Below, in pieces: positions 51,500 to 61,212 of a stretch of DNA of 64,000 nt. The stretch's first letter is position 1. Each line of letters begins with the position of its first letter. The translations under genes and the position numbers were made by a program. This DNA is from Acidobacteriaceae bacterium (lineage in GTDB: Bacteria; Acidobacteriota; Terriglobia; Terriglobales; Acidobacteriaceae), in contig PLJN01000037.1 in the NCBI GenBank assembly GCA_003140235.1, forward strand, positions 1 to 64,000, read 5' to 3'. The notes beneath the pieces are model-generated. The model did not search any database, was not told the DNA's origin, and worked only from the letters and a program-made list of their open reading frames with translations.

Positions 51500-52003
51500 T
51501 CATTTCAACGAAACAATCACCAGACCGCTTTTGGGATCGGGTCGCGCGGGGATGAATTGTGGCGGACCGCCGTCACTCGGCAAGTAGACTGACCTGGAGG
51601 GAGAGTCCGGCTTGTAGCGGATGGGAAGGCTGTCGCCTTCCATACTTTTCGCTACCTCGCTAGCCGTGAGCCAATCGTAAGTCCAGGGTTCCCCTTCCGC
51701 CTCGCCGGAGTAGGTATCGCCATCCACGTGATACGTGTAGAAGAGAACCGGCTTCCAGCCGAGACGCCTTCCCGACTCGGAGTCTACCGCCTCCTCCGCC
51801 TTGGCCCTGTCAATGATAGCCTCGGCTCTCGGCCATGATTGCGTCCAGCGCGAAAAAAAGTAATTCAGACAGCGTTGCCACCATGAGTCAAACGGCGGGT
51901 GAAGAAGATCCAGAAATGCGGGCTGCCGGATAGGGACCATGGCCATAATCTTACTCTGTATCCTTCGGATCACAGCGGCATTTTCAGAGGCGGCGGAAGG
52001 CAT
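51500..52003 (-). CDS. Hypothetical protein, DUF3592-like
   Basis: 167 residues. SWPRAEAIIDRAKAEEA, WKPVLFYTYHVDGDTYSGEA and SLPIRYKPDSPSRSVYLP match the general layout of DUF3592 proteins (W-x-x-A...Y-x-Y-x-V-x-G-x-x-Y-x-G...Y-x-P-x-x-P). Usual members have membrane helices, which this lacks. The first ATG lies inside the adjacent repeat, so ATG 51946 (MAMVPIRQP) is a plausible alternative. Confidence 0.6.
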   Translation of the reverse strand: MPSAASENAAVIRRIQSKIMAMVPIRQPAFLDLLHPPFDSWWQRCLNYFFSRWTQSWPRAEAIIDRAKAEEAVDSESGRRLGWKPVLFYTYHVDGDTYSGEAEGEPWTYDWLTASEVAKSMEGDSLPIRYKPDSPSRSVYLPSDGGPPQFIPARPDPKSGLVIVSLK

Positions 52004-52175
52004 TTGTTAGCGCGCTCCGCCTTTCGGCTGCGCGCGGACCTCCACCCCATCACGCCAAAAGCGGGCGCGCTGGGGACCCCGGGGCCTGCGGCGCAAGGAA
52101 TTAAACTTTTTCGTTCCTTACCCTCTGCCGCCCGCTTTGCGGGCTGGTGCATTGCTGGTTCGAGTGTCTCGCCAA
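52001..52175 (+). repeat. Intergenic modular repeat, copy R4
   Basis: CATTTGTTAGCGCGCTCCG, hairpin CCTTTCGGCTGCG, GCCTGCGGCGCAAGGAATT, CTTTTTCGTTCCTTACCC, hairpin CCCGCTTTGCGGGCTGG, then TTCGAGTGTCTCGCC. Same block order as R1 at 2357-2557. Confidence 0.65.
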
Positions 52176-52479
52176 CCTTGAGGTCCGCTAGGGTCTGTGC
52201 CGGGGACAAACTCGTATGGCACAGCCGCCGGGGTCCCCGGCAATCCCGGTTTTGGCTTGCTGGGGGTGGAGGTGCCTCGGCTGTGCTCGTGGCGCTGGAT
52301 TCAGCCAGGTTTTTTGCGACTTGAAATCATTTTCTATTGTGAGATTTGTATCAGGGCGCGGAAAACATCTCTTCCTTTCTGCCCTGAGCATAGTCGAATG
52401 GGCTGGAGCGCAGCCCGCAAGGCGGGAGCAGCGACAAAGCAAAAGCAATTCTTCCCCTATTGCTTTCCGCCTGGACGGC
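52176..52479. repeat. Further non-coding palindromes after R4
   Basis: Between R4 and the next gene. ATGGCACAGCCGCC (52216-52229) and GGTGCCTCGGCTGTGCT (52271-52287) face each other around a 40-bp GC-rich spacer containing CCGGGGTCCCCGG. They resemble the CACAGCCG palindrome at 63553. The remainder has no gene. Confidence 0.55.
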
Positions 52480-53172
52480 TCAGCGTGGGGCTCGCCGTCC
52501 AAACAGCGCTTCCGCAGCTTTACATTCGTCCGTCTCGCAGGGCGGCAGATCGGGTCTGGCGCCGTCAAACTGAATGTTGCCGCACGCGTGTTTGACGTTC
52601 TCGTCCGTTGCATTGGCTGGAATCGAAGTGCATCGCTTAGACAGATACTGCGTCAGAGCAGCGATCCGCCGGTTGAGATCGTTCATCACCGCGTCGTTGT
52701 GTTTCTTCCTGGCGGCCCACGCGTCCGTGTCCTTGGTGAGTTGCGCCTGGGCCCTGGCCAGCTCTCCTTTGTCAGCCAGCAGCTTTTTGCCGGCCGCCTC
52801 GATCCTGTCTGTTTCCGTATTGATCCTGGCAATCACTGGATTGCAGCGGGCGACCAGCGCAGTATCCGTAGTCTTCTGGCCGGGTCGGCAGCCGCTGTTT
52901 AACGCTGCCCGTTTTGCTGCCTCGTTCGCATCATTGTCCATGCTCCATTCCGTCGCTTTGGTCTTCAGGTCCTTGTCGGTCTTTTGGTTCTTCACGGCCT
53001 GAGCGTCCAGTTTCGGCTTTTCTGCCTCGATGGTCTTCTGCTCCACCGTCATGTCCCCCAGCTTTTTCTGTTGCGCCAGCTTTTCCTTGATCATGTCCTC
53101 CAGATTGACAGTATCGGCCAGCACGGTTGCAGCGGAAAAAACCACCAACCCTGCGAGTGTAAAGATTTTCAT
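52480..53172 (-). CDS. Secreted coiled-coil protein of unknown function
   Basis: 230 residues from ATG 53172, which follows AGAAGGAGGCATGGC. Signal peptide MKIFTLAGLVVFSAATVLA, then a long charged helical stretch (about residues 25-190) with NTETDRIEAAGKKLLADKGE, and six cysteines in the C-terminal 90 residues. No family recognised. Periplasmic location is inferred. Confidence 0.7.
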   Translation of the reverse strand: MKIFTLAGLVVFSAATVLADTVNLEDMIKEKLAQQKKLGDMTVEQKTIEAEKPKLDAQAVKNQKTDKDLKTKATEWSMDNDANEAAKRAALNSGCRPGQKTTDTALVARCNPVIARINTETDRIEAAGKKLLADKGELARAQAQLTKDTDAWAARKKHNDAVMNDLNRRIAALTQYLSKRCTSIPANATDENVKHACGNIQFDGARPDLPPCETDECKAAEALFGRRAPR

Positions 53173-53253
53173 GCCATGCCTCCTTCTTAAGCGCGGGCGA
53201 TATCGCGACATCATCCTAACTAATGAGTGACCTGAACGGCAAAATCGTTACAG

Positions 53254-53305
53254 GCGCTAAAGCGCACGCTATGAATGAAATCTTTACGCGGCCATCAATG
53301 GCCGC
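53254..53305. repeat. Twin palindrome element
   Basis: GCGCTaaAGCGC (53254-53265) and GCGGCCATcaATGGCCGC (53288-53305), the same two-palindrome layout as 22752-22807. Confidence 0.75.
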
Positions 53306-53395
53306 TCTTTCACGCTTCTGCACCACTCACACTTCATCATTCTGTGAAACGAATCTGCCTCCTCCGTCACTATATAGACGGAAGGAAATAACTCA

Positions 53396-53763
53396 ATGAC
53401 AGATAAACCCGGTGGCGCGCAACAACAGTTTGAAGCGCTCACGACTCCGCCAACCACTTGAACCAGCTTCGGACCCAACTTGCCCAGGCGCAAGAACGGC
53501 ATACATCGCTACTCAACGAAGTCCTGGATGCCGTTGAAGGCGATCCGTCGCAGCTGTCGTTTGGAATCGTCCATCAGAAGAAAACGGTAGCCGAAGGTCC
53601 TTTGAACAAACAAACGCTCGAGATGCTTCGAGCGGTCGGCGGCGCAATGGCACACATAGCACCTGGCGAAGGCGCTGGCTGTCCCGACAGAGTCGGCTGC
53701 GCCAATATCGGACAACTTGGGTACACATGCTTCTACCTGTGCAAGACCGTGAAGTTTGGGTGA
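53396..53763 (+). pseudogene. Small hypothetical gene, apparently split by a frameshift
   Basis: ATG 53396 follows GGAAGGAAATAACTC, a fair ribosome site, and reads MTDKPGGAQQQFEALTTPPT before a stop at about 53459. The adjoining frame, which would start at TTG 53458, continues with NQLRTQLAQAQERHTSLLNE for 101 residues and ends with a Cys-rich segment (CPDRVGCANIGQLGYTCFYL). One base shift joins them. No family recognised. Confidence 0.4.
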
Positions 53764-53923
53764 TGAATACGTAGCGCACAGTGCCTTCTGTTGATGGGTA
53801 CGGCCGCTTGCACAACGAGCTCCGTCTTAAGCTCTGCGGCAGATTAGGAAGCAAAAAAACGGGAGTCCATCCGAGCTTTGAGAATGTTTGCCCTGCGAAA
53901 AAGGCGGGTGGAACACCGGACGG

Positions 53924-55168
53924 TCACAAAAGGGCGGCTATGGTCCTCTCCACCGTCACTTCCTTTCCGCCACGGTCGAGGATGATGGTTTTTGTTTCAC
54001 CCGGCCGACCACGCAGAGCGCTCAATACGTCGGCTAAGGTCGCCCCTTTCACTTCCCAATTGCCGATGCGCACGAGCTTATCTCCCACCTCGACGCCCTG
54101 GACCGTGTCCTTGCCATCGCGCCTGACCACGCCGCCGATGATGTAGCTGCCATCGGGGCGAGCGCCAACGATCACGCCAACCGTGTCGAGATCGTGCTCG
54201 TCCACGTCGCTGCCCTTTTCGAGATACGTCACTCCATGCGCATAATCTATCTCCACGCGAAATGCCCGCAGCACATTGCCGGCAATCGCGCCCACGATGG
54301 GCGCCGGCATCATGTTCGACATCCCCTTTTCGAAGATACCCGCCGGCCGTGACACAACGCCCATGCCGTGCAAATTAAATGTGCCCCAGTGCATTTCCGG
54401 GATGCGAAACATCTCGGCTTTGGCATCGAATGACCCGCCAATCATGTTCGCGGCGCCCGCAGCGCCGGTGCAGTGCGGCCATTCGGGATGAGCGGCACGC
54501 CACTGGGCAAGGACCGTCTCCGAGATCATGGTATAAGCCGCGCCGGTGTCGAGAAGAAAACCATACTTTTCCCCGTCCAACGCCACTTCAATACGCGGGA
54601 AGCCGGACTTTTCTCCAATGGGTGACGGCACCGCAGTTCCGCGGTGTTTCAGCACACCAAGCTGCGCCATGGTGAATTCGCGTGCCGGGTAATCGAATAC
54701 CACGTCGTACTTTCGCAGCACACGCGCCGGTAGAAAGCCCTCGGCGCCGCTTCCTGGAGTGAACTCGCCTTGCGATCCCACAGGTACGACAACCGACACT
54801 CCCGTAAGATCGAGCGGCATCCCGCCGATACGGACCTTCGGAGCGATTACCATCTCGACGCGTCTGCCTTTGTCGTTTACCACCGGTCCGGAGCGTTTCA
54901 GTCCTAAGTCGCCTTTGAGCGATTCCGAGAGAATCATTGAACCGCCGCCGGAATCGACCTGGAAGCGGGCCTTGCGGAGCGAGCCGTCGGCACGCGCAAC
55001 GGTCAAATTGACGAAAACGCGGTTGTCTTGTAAATCGATTGGCACGGTGCCGGACTTCGCCGTTTCTGCAGGCTGTCCATTCCCGTTTCCCTGACTTACC
55101 GCGCGTGGCGCGGCGACGGATGCCATTAGCGCAACTGCACAGCAAAGAACAACGGAGCGGAGACGCAT
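53924..55168 (-). CDS. Exported retropepsin-like aspartyl protease with PDZ domain
   Basis: 414 residues from ATG 55168, which follows GAAAGGAATATGC. Signal peptide VVLCCAVALMASVAA. Two protease lobes with active-site motifs VDSGGGSMIL and LDTGAAYTMI, then a C-terminal PDZ domain (about residues 320-400: VRRDGKDTVQGVEVGDKLVR and IGNWEVKGATL). Bacterial proteins of this type are single chains; whether the first lobe is active is unclear, because it has Asp-Ser-Gly. Substrate unknown. Confidence 0.85.
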   Translation of the reverse strand: MRLRSVVLCCAVALMASVAAPRAVSQGNGNGQPAETAKSGTVPIDLQDNRVFVNLTVARADGSLRKARFQVDSGGGSMILSESLKGDLGLKRSGPVVNDKGRRVEMVIAPKVRIGGMPLDLTGVSVVVPVGSQGEFTPGSGAEGFLPARVLRKYDVVFDYPAREFTMAQLGVLKHRGTAVPSPIGEKSGFPRIEVALDGEKYGFLLDTGAAYTMISETVLAQWRAAHPEWPHCTGAAGAANMIGGSFDAKAEMFRIPEMHWGTFNLHGMGVVSRPAGIFEKGMSNMMPAPIVGAIAGNVLRAFRVEIDYAHGVTYLEKGSDVDEHDLDTVGVIVGARPDGSYIIGGVVRRDGKDTVQGVEVGDKLVRIGNWEVKGATLADVLSALRGRPGETKTIILDRGGKEVTVERTIAALL

Positions 55169-55236
55169 GCATATTCCTTTCAGAACGTCATTTTGTTTGG
55201 AAATCATAATAACAACCGAACGGCACGAGGTTAACC

Positions 55237-55266
55237 CACCGGCGGGGGCGCCGGTGCCACATGGGC
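55237..55266 (+). repeat. REP-like palindrome, type CACCGGCG
   Basis: CACCGGCG-ggg-gCGCCGGTG followed by CCACATGGGCA, identical to the element at 11262-11291. Confidence 0.85.
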
Positions 55267-55279
55267 ATGGGCCAGGACT

Positions 55280-55410
55280 CTTGTCATTCCGAACGTAGTG
55301 AGGAATCTGCTTTCTTTCGGGCTTTAAGAATGTGCATGTAGACAGACAATCTCCACTCGCAGCGGAAAGCAGATTCCTCCCCTTCGCAAGCTCAGGGTCG
55401 GAATGACAAG
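55280..55410. repeat. Long imperfect hairpin repeat
   Basis: Outer arms CTTGTCATTCCGA (55280-55292) and TCGGAATGACAAG (55398-55410); inner arms GGAATCTGCTTTC (55302-55314) and GAAAGCAGATTCC (55365-55377). Same style as the element at 21007-21139. Confidence 0.85.
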
Positions 55411-55540
55411 AACTTAGAGATTCTTCACTACGCCTGATTCCCTACTGCGCCTAATGAACAAACATGTAAGCCACGGGGAGAGGGTTGTCCTTCTGATCAC
55501 AGTTTTCATGCTCGGGCGAAAGGCATTTTTTAAGCCACGA

Positions 55541-55660
55541 CTAATGCCTTCCGTGCATCGCCAGCAGCCAGCGCCACAGTGGCCCGCTGCCAAACCACAC
55601 GATCGCGGCGACGCCTAACACCACAACAGCAATCAGGACGAACGATTTTTTTTTATTCAT
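55541..55660 (-). CDS. 39-residue membrane peptide coupled to the ABC permease
   Basis: Product MNKKKSFVLIAVVVLGVAAI, then VWFGSGPLWRWLLAMHGRH: three lysines, one membrane helix, Trp-rich end. The ATG is 4 bp after the permease stop, with GAG in TATGAGTGAAC as a weak ribosome site, so it is probably expressed by coupling. Its start codons contain a run of nine A/T pairs. No family recognised. May be an accessory subunit. Confidence 0.55.
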   Translation of the reverse strand: MNKKKSFVLIAVVVLGVAAIVWFGSGPLWRWLLAMHGRH

Positions 55661-55664
55661 AAGT

Positions 55665-58055
55665 TCACTCATAAGCAAGCGCCTCCCGCACAGTGATTTG
55701 TGACGCCGACCGCGCCGGCATAAAACTGGCTACCGCAGAGAAGATAACGGACACGGCAAGCCAAATAAACAAGCCCTGAAGTTGAAACGAAAAGTCCAGT
55801 TTGGTATGGAACGCCAGCCTGACCAGCGCGTCGCCCAGGAGCTTGCTGACCGGCCAGGCGGCAAGCGCGGCGAGCGCCCAGCTCAGCACTCCGACTGCTA
55901 CACCCTCTGTGACAATGATGAGCCAAACCGTCGAGGGCCTGGCGCCAATGGCGCGTATTACTCCTATTTCCCGGCGGCGTTCCATCACGTTCAGACTCAT
56001 GGTGGTTGCCAGCCCCAGGCCGCCCACTACCACGAGGATGCCCGACATGACCACCAGGAACACATAGATCATCAGCATGTGCGCATCAACACCAACGCGC
56101 ATGTCAGCTTTCGCGTTGCTGCCCAGAACGCGCACGCCTTCCCGTTGCAGGTTGCGTTCAAGATTGTCCTTGACGGAGTTGACGGACGCTGCGTCGGTCG
56201 AGTCCAAAGCCAGAAAGGCGGTGTTACGCATTCCCGGATGGCGTTGCTCTTTATCCATGAAAGCCTGCGGGATATAGGCGCCGGCAGGAGGAAAAGGCTC
56301 TCGCGCAATGCCGACCACGCGCCACGAAGTCAGATCGGGTCCGATGCGGAAAGATATGGTGTTCCCCACTTTCATCTCCGGCGACTTTGCCGCCAGCACC
56401 GTGTTGACCACGATGGCATCAACGTCGCCGGGCAGCAGATCACGGCCTTCGGCAATGTCCAGTTTGAGCATCTTTGTGTTGGACGGCACGGCATCCACAA
56501 AGAAGCGTTCACCATCCAGTGTGCTGGCGCCGGGACGCGGCGGGAGTATTCCCTGTGCGTTGAACCAGCTTTCACTGCGGACCACACTTGGTATGTTCTT
56601 GAGGGCGCGTTCGATCTTATCCGACGGGTACGCGTCTCCGAAGACCACGGTTAAGTCGTACTTCTTGGAAGCGAACCACTGGTCGAGAGTTTGGATCAGT
56701 GAGGCCCGGACGTTGATGGCCGACATGAAGAAGATGCCTCCGGCGGCCAGAGTCATCAGCGTCAGCGCCAGGCGCGTGCGCCGCCGGAAACTATTGCGAA
56801 TGGCCAGCAGGAGCGGGCGCGACATTCCTCCGATCCCCGCAAGCATGCGGTCGAACACGCTGGAGCCAAACGTGTTGCGCGAGACTCCAAAGTCGGCGAG
56901 CGCTTCGCGAACTGAAATCGCGCTGCCTTTCCAAACCGGCCACGCCGCAGCCAAAAGCGGGACCACCAGCCCCACGGCGACGGCCCACAGGTAAACCCAC
57001 AGCGGCACGGTAAAACTGGTGATATCGAAATTGAGCAGAGCTGCCAGGGGACCGCACAGAGCGCGACTGCCTAGAATACCCAAAGGAAGAGCAATACAAA
57101 GAGCGGCGATTCCCAGCAGCAGCGCCTGGCTAAAGTAAATCCGGGCTACTTGCCAGCGTGTCCCGCCAATCGCTTTCATCACTCCGATTTGCCGGACCTG
57201 CGAAGCCATCATGCCCATGAGCAGATTCACTACAAGAATTCCGCTCAGAATCAATACAAAGAAACCGAAGGTGGACATGGCCAGCAGCATGACGCCCATA
57301 AGGTCGGCGTGCGGGTGCTTGCCGGGAGGAGGAATATCCACGTCGTGAACGGTGTGGCCGCGGCTTTCCATCAGCTTCTTTACGTCCTGGGCGACGGAGC
57401 GAATGTGTTTTTCGTTAAACCGGTTTTCCGCGACTACGATGTTCAACTGGTTCAGATCGAGTGGTTCGCCCAGCCGGGCAAGCGTGTCCAATGTGATGTA
57501 GCCGTACACGCAGTTCTCCATGCGCGCCTGGGGCTGGCCAACATCATGCACGCCGCCGGTCACGTGCAGTGTCTGTTCCTTCCCTTTGCCGATCCTGATC
57601 GTCACGGTGTCGCCGATCTTCGCACGGGCCACCTGAAATGCGTCCCGCTCAATCAGTATTTCTCCAGTGGCTGGAGGCCACGCGCCGTGCTCCGGCACCA
57701 GCTTGTTGAGGCGGATATTGCCAAAGTCCTTCACCACAAAGATCCCCAGAACGCGCCACGCGGCCGGCCCAGTCCTGATGCGGGCCCACAGGGTTCTTCG
57801 TGGCTCCGCATCGCTCACATCGCGGTCAGCGAGCACAGCGGAGATCAGAGCGTCATCAATGGCGTCCGTGTGCAAAGTGGCTGAGGCCGGGTTCGTTGCG
57901 AGATAGCCTTCATTGATTGCGCGCGTCAGGACCGCGTAGCTGGAGAGCACCGCGGCAAACGCTGCAAGCCCAATCGCAATCGCCAGCACCACCAGGACTG
58001 TCCGAGTGCTCTCCTGCCAGAAATCACGAATGGCTTTTTGCCAGGGTGCGGTCAT
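55665..58055 (-). CDS. FtsX-family ABC transporter permease
   Basis: 796 residues, two FtsX domains. N-terminal helix (LVVLAIAIGLAAFAAVLSSY), periplasmic region, helices at about residues 250-390 (VMLLAMSTFGFFVLILSGIL etc.), a second periplasmic region, and three C-terminal helices (residues 670-796). MacB/LolE-like layout with RREIGVIRAIGARPSTV typical of the family. Pairs with the ATPase upstream, which it overlaps by 4 bp. Exports or extracts a lipid, peptide or drug; which is not known. Confidence 0.88.
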   Translation of the reverse strand: MTAPWQKAIRDFWQESTRTVLVVLAIAIGLAAFAAVLSSYAVLTRAINEGYLATNPASATLHTDAIDDALISAVLADRDVSDAEPRRTLWARIRTGPAAWRVLGIFVVKDFGNIRLNKLVPEHGAWPPATGEILIERDAFQVARAKIGDTVTIRIGKGKEQTLHVTGGVHDVGQPQARMENCVYGYITLDTLARLGEPLDLNQLNIVVAENRFNEKHIRSVAQDVKKLMESRGHTVHDVDIPPPGKHPHADLMGVMLLAMSTFGFFVLILSGILVVNLLMGMMASQVRQIGVMKAIGGTRWQVARIYFSQALLLGIAALCIALPLGILGSRALCGPLAALLNFDITSFTVPLWVYLWAVAVGLVVPLLAAAWPVWKGSAISVREALADFGVSRNTFGSSVFDRMLAGIGGMSRPLLLAIRNSFRRRTRLALTLMTLAAGGIFFMSAINVRASLIQTLDQWFASKKYDLTVVFGDAYPSDKIERALKNIPSVVRSESWFNAQGILPPRPGASTLDGERFFVDAVPSNTKMLKLDIAEGRDLLPGDVDAIVVNTVLAAKSPEMKVGNTISFRIGPDLTSWRVVGIAREPFPPAGAYIPQAFMDKEQRHPGMRNTAFLALDSTDAASVNSVKDNLERNLQREGVRVLGSNAKADMRVGVDAHMLMIYVFLVVMSGILVVVGGLGLATTMSLNVMERRREIGVIRAIGARPSTVWLIIVTEGVAVGVLSWALAALAAWPVSKLLGDALVRLAFHTKLDFSFQLQGLFIWLAVSVIFSAVASFMPARSASQITVREALAYE

Positions 58056-58759
58056 CGGCGGGCCTCGGGTACTGCTGCGGGAGTGGATGCCGTGGCGGCT
58101 ACCAAACCGCCGTCCGCCACTTCGACTTTCCGGTCAACCAGGCGGGTGATGTCGCGTTCGTGTGTGGCAATCACCACCGTTGTGCCCGAACTCGCCATTG
58201 TCCGAAGGAGGTCAAGCACGGCTCCGGCCGTTACGGAATCAAGGTTGCCCGTAGGCTCGTCGGCAAGAACGACCGGTGGATCGTTGGCCAGCGCGCGGGC
58301 AATAGCCACCCGCTGTTGCTCGCCGCCAGAAAGAGCCGATGGCAGTTTGTCTGCCTGCGGCGCCACGCCAACACGGTCCAGCAGATCGAGAGCGCGCTTG
58401 CGGCGTTCACGTGGTGGGAACGTCCGACAGAAGTCCATCGGCAACATCACGTTTTCCGCGGACGTCAGCGTGGGCAGCAACTGGAAAAATTGAAATACAA
58501 ATCCCACCTTGCGGCCGCGCCAGACGGCGAGCTGCGTTTCCGTCAACTCCTGCAGCGCCGCGCCGGCGACCGTTACGCTTCCTGATGAGGGGTGATCGAT
58601 GCCGCCCAGGAGGTTGAGCAGTGTAGATTTGCCGCTGCCGGATTTGCCGACGATGGCTACAAACTCGCCAGCTTTAATTTCCAGATCGATGCCGCGGAGC
58701 GCGGAGAACGTTCCCGCCGGGGTCTGGTATGTTTTGGTAACGCGCTGTAATGAGATCAT
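58052..58759 (-). CDS. ABC transporter ATP-binding protein (LolD/MacB type)
   Basis: 235 residues from ATG 58759; the longer frame upstream is not conserved. Walker A GKSGSGKST, Q-loop VFQFFQLLPTLT, signature LSGGEQQRVAIARAL, Walker B VVLADEPTGNLD and H-loop IATHERD. ATGA overlap with the permease gene. Divergent from the TetR regulator, which probably controls it. Confidence 0.93.
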   Translation of the reverse strand: MISLQRVTKTYQTPAGTFSALRGIDLEIKAGEFVAIVGKSGSGKSTLLNLLGGIDHPSSGSVTVAGAALQELTETQLAVWRGRKVGFVFQFFQLLPTLTSAENVMLPMDFCRTFPPRERRKRALDLLDRVGVAPQADKLPSALSGGEQQRVAIARALANDPPVVLADEPTGNLDSVTAGAVLDLLRTMASSGTTVVIATHERDITRLVDRKVEVADGGLVAATASTPAAVPEARR

Positions 58760-58875
58760 AATGTTCACGTGTTGTTCAGTTTCACCTGGGATGCAACTGC
58801 AATGTAAAGGTGATACGCGGATAAGTCGAGGAACGTTCGCCCACAAGACCCCGATAACGAACAGAGAGGCACCGA

Positions 58876-59535
58876 ATGTCCAGAAACGAACACGCGCGGA
58901 AGGGCGCCTCCCGTCCGGCGAAGCGAAAAACCGACCAGCGCATCGTGCGTACGCGCGACCGGCTGGGCGACGCAATCATTCAACTCATCCAGGAAAAACC
59001 GTTTGACTCCGTCACAGTGCAGGATGTTCTAGATCGCGCCGGCGTGGGAAGGTCGACGTTCTATGTCCACTACAGCGATAAGGACGACCTGTTCATCAGC
59101 GACGTGGAAGAGGGTCTCGGGATGATGGCGACGGCGCTCTCACGGAACAAAGACAAGTCAGACCGAATTTTCCCGGTACGCGAGTTTTTCGCCCACGTCG
59201 CCGACGTCAAGCGCTTCTACGCGGCTCTGGTCGAATCCGGCAAGATCAACGATATTTGGGAACTCGCTCAGGGCCTGTTTGCCCGAGGAATCGCAGAAAG
59301 GCTCGCCGAAATACCGCGGGCGCGTGGACTTGACCGCGCACGGCGCGCGGCCCTGGGGCAGGCACACGCGGGCGCTTTGATCTCATTGCTCAAATGGTGG
59401 CTCGATCAAAGCAAGCGCGAATCGCCGGAGCACATGGACGAGCTTTATCACAGCATGGTCTGGTCGGGCGTCAATGCGGGCGCCAGCCAGACGACTCCGG
59501 CAGCGTCGTCATCAGCGATGCGCAAGCGGATGTGA
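58876..59535 (+). CDS. TetR-family transcriptional regulator
   Basis: 219 residues. TetR HTH at about residues 27-75 (RLGDAIIQLIQEKPFDSVTV, VQDVLDRAGVGRSTFYVHYSDKDDLF) and an alpha-helical ligand domain with a YgiV/TetR_C-like layout. It is divergent from the ABC exporter with a 116-bp gap, the classical arrangement for autoregulated exporter control. The ligand is unknown, and no operator palindrome stands out. Confidence 0.88.
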   Translation: MSRNEHARKGASRPAKRKTDQRIVRTRDRLGDAIIQLIQEKPFDSVTVQDVLDRAGVGRSTFYVHYSDKDDLFISDVEEGLGMMATALSRNKDKSDRIFPVREFFAHVADVKRFYAALVESGKINDIWELAQGLFARGIAERLAEIPRARGLDRARRAALGQAHAGALISLLKWWLDQSKRESPEHMDELYHSMVWSGVNAGASQTTPAASSSAMRKRM

Positions 59536-59628
59536 CATTCGGACCTGAAGTGTCTCTCGATATGCTCTGCTGTTCTTCGCTATTGCTCATTGCTGGTACA
59601 CATACGCTATGCTTACACCCGGCACCCA

Positions 59629-61212
59629 ATGATCAATCCACTCGAGCGCCTGAAGACACTCATCAATTCCAGTACTCCCATCATTGTGCTGGAAACGCTC
59701 GAGGAGAAGCGCGCCATCAGCATGGTGCGGATGGTATGCGGGCAACTCCATCTCCCGCTTTTTGAATGGAGTATTGCCAACGGCCTGGTACGAAGCGGCA
59801 GTTCGGGACCACTGAACGCACCGCCCCAGACGATGGCGCACCCGATCGGTCTGAGCGAACAGGCGCCCGCGCTGATCGCGAATACGCGGGAACCGGCCCA
59901 GGTGCTGGCCCATCTGGAAACCATGTCGATTGATACGGTCGTCATTCTTAAGGACTTTCACCGTCACATGGACGATCCGATCGTGGTGCGGCGGCTGCGC
60001 GATGTTGGCCAGAAATTCTGCTGTCCGCGCCGGACTTTGGTCCTTACCGGACCGTCCATCGAAGTGCCGCCCGAACTCGCCAGTCTGGTTGAGTACGTTG
60101 AGTTGCCGCTGCCCGACGCAGCGCGGCTGCTCCAGATAGTAGACGACACCTTCGAGCGCCTGTGCTGGCAGCGCACTTTGAAACGCACGCTGGACTCTGC
60201 CGGGGAACATACTCTGGCGAATAATCTGCGCGGATTGACGGAAGAAGAAGCCGAGCGGTCCTTGTCACAAGCGGTGTTGGCCCGGGGCGCTCTGTGTCCC
60301 GAGGTGGTCACCGACGTCTTGGACGAAAAGAAGAGTCTGCTGCGGCACTCCGGCATGCTGGAGTTCATTGATGTCTCCGACAATTTCGGCAGCATTGGCG
60401 GACTGGAAAATCTGAAGCGCTGGCTCGAGCAGCGCCGCGGCGCATGGGAGCAACCGGCGCGCGATTTCGGACTGGAACCGCCCCGCGGAGTGATCATCAT
60501 GGGCGTGCAAGGCTGCGGCAAGAGCCTTTGCGCGCGGGCCATTGCCGGAGAGTGGAAGCTGCCGCTGGTCAAGTGCGATACCGCCGCACTCTTTGACAAG
60601 TACGTCGGCGGCACGGAAAAACATATCAAAAGACTTTTTCAGGTGTGCGAAGAACTCGCGCCCGCCGTGCTGTGGATTGACGAAATGGAAAAAGTCTTCG
60701 CCGGCAGCGAGCCGGGATCGGCATCATCGGACGCCGGCGTCTCTGCGCGCCTGCTGGGATCGTTCCTCTCATGGATGCAGGACCGCACGGCGCCGGTATT
60801 TATCGTCGCGACTTCCAATAATGTAACGGCGCTGCCTCCGGAGTTGATCCGCAAAGGCCGCTTCGACGAACTGTTCTTTGTTGACCTGCCGAATACTTCA
60901 GAGCGGCGCGCGATCCTCGCTCTTCACTTGTCCCGGCATAAGCAGAACCCGGCAGCTTTCGATCTCGACAAACTCGCAGCCGCAACCGAAGGCTATTCCG
61001 GAGCGGAACTCGACGCTGCTGTGCAAACAGCCATGTATGCGTCGTTCTCAACCAAGAAACCGGTAAACACCGAAGCAGTGCTGCAAGCTTTGCATTGCAC
61101 TGTTCCTCTTTCGACCACCCGCGCGGAAGAGATTCAAGCTTTGCGCCAGTGGGCGCAACACCGGGCCGTGCCGGCGTCATTACCAGAGAGTGAGCATGGC
61201 GACGGAAGGTAG
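59629..61212 (+). CDS. Ycf46-like AAA ATPase
   Basis: 527 residues. N-terminal degenerate AAA region (residues about 1-170) with RRTLVLTGPS but no Walker A. The C-terminal AAA domain has Walker A GVQGCGKSLCARAIA, pore-loop-like KCDTAALFDKYVGGTEKH, Walker B AVLWIDEMEKVF, sensor VFIVATSNNV and RKGRFDELFFVDLP. This two-part layout is that of Ycf46. ATG 59629 is chosen over TTG 59590. Its 3' end overlaps the next gene by 17 bp. Confidence 0.88.
   Translation: MINPLERLKTLINSSTPIIVLETLEEKRAISMVRMVCGQLHLPLFEWSIANGLVRSGSSGPLNAPPQTMAHPIGLSEQAPALIANTREPAQVLAHLETMSIDTVVILKDFHRHMDDPIVVRRLRDVGQKFCCPRRTLVLTGPSIEVPPELASLVEYVELPLPDAARLLQIVDDTFERLCWQRTLKRTLDSAGEHTLANNLRGLTEEEAERSLSQAVLARGALCPEVVTDVLDEKKSLLRHSGMLEFIDVSDNFGSIGGLENLKRWLEQRRGAWEQPARDFGLEPPRGVIIMGVQGCGKSLCARAIAGEWKLPLVKCDTAALFDKYVGGTEKHIKRLFQVCEELAPAVLWIDEMEKVFAGSEPGSASSDAGVSARLLGSFLSWMQDRTAPVFIVATSNNVTALPPELIRKGRFDELFFVDLPNTSERRAILALHLSRHKQNPAAFDLDKLAAATEGYSGAELDAAVQTAMYASFSTKKPVNTEAVLQALHCTVPLSTTRAEEIQALRQWAQHRAVPASLPESEHGDGR

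Larger units (their letters stand above)
55208..55540. other. Gap with palindromic repeats
   Basis: About 330 bp with no gene; it carries the REP-like palindrome at 55237 and the long hairpin at 55280-55410 between the protease gene and the 39-codon gene. Confidence 0.6.
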
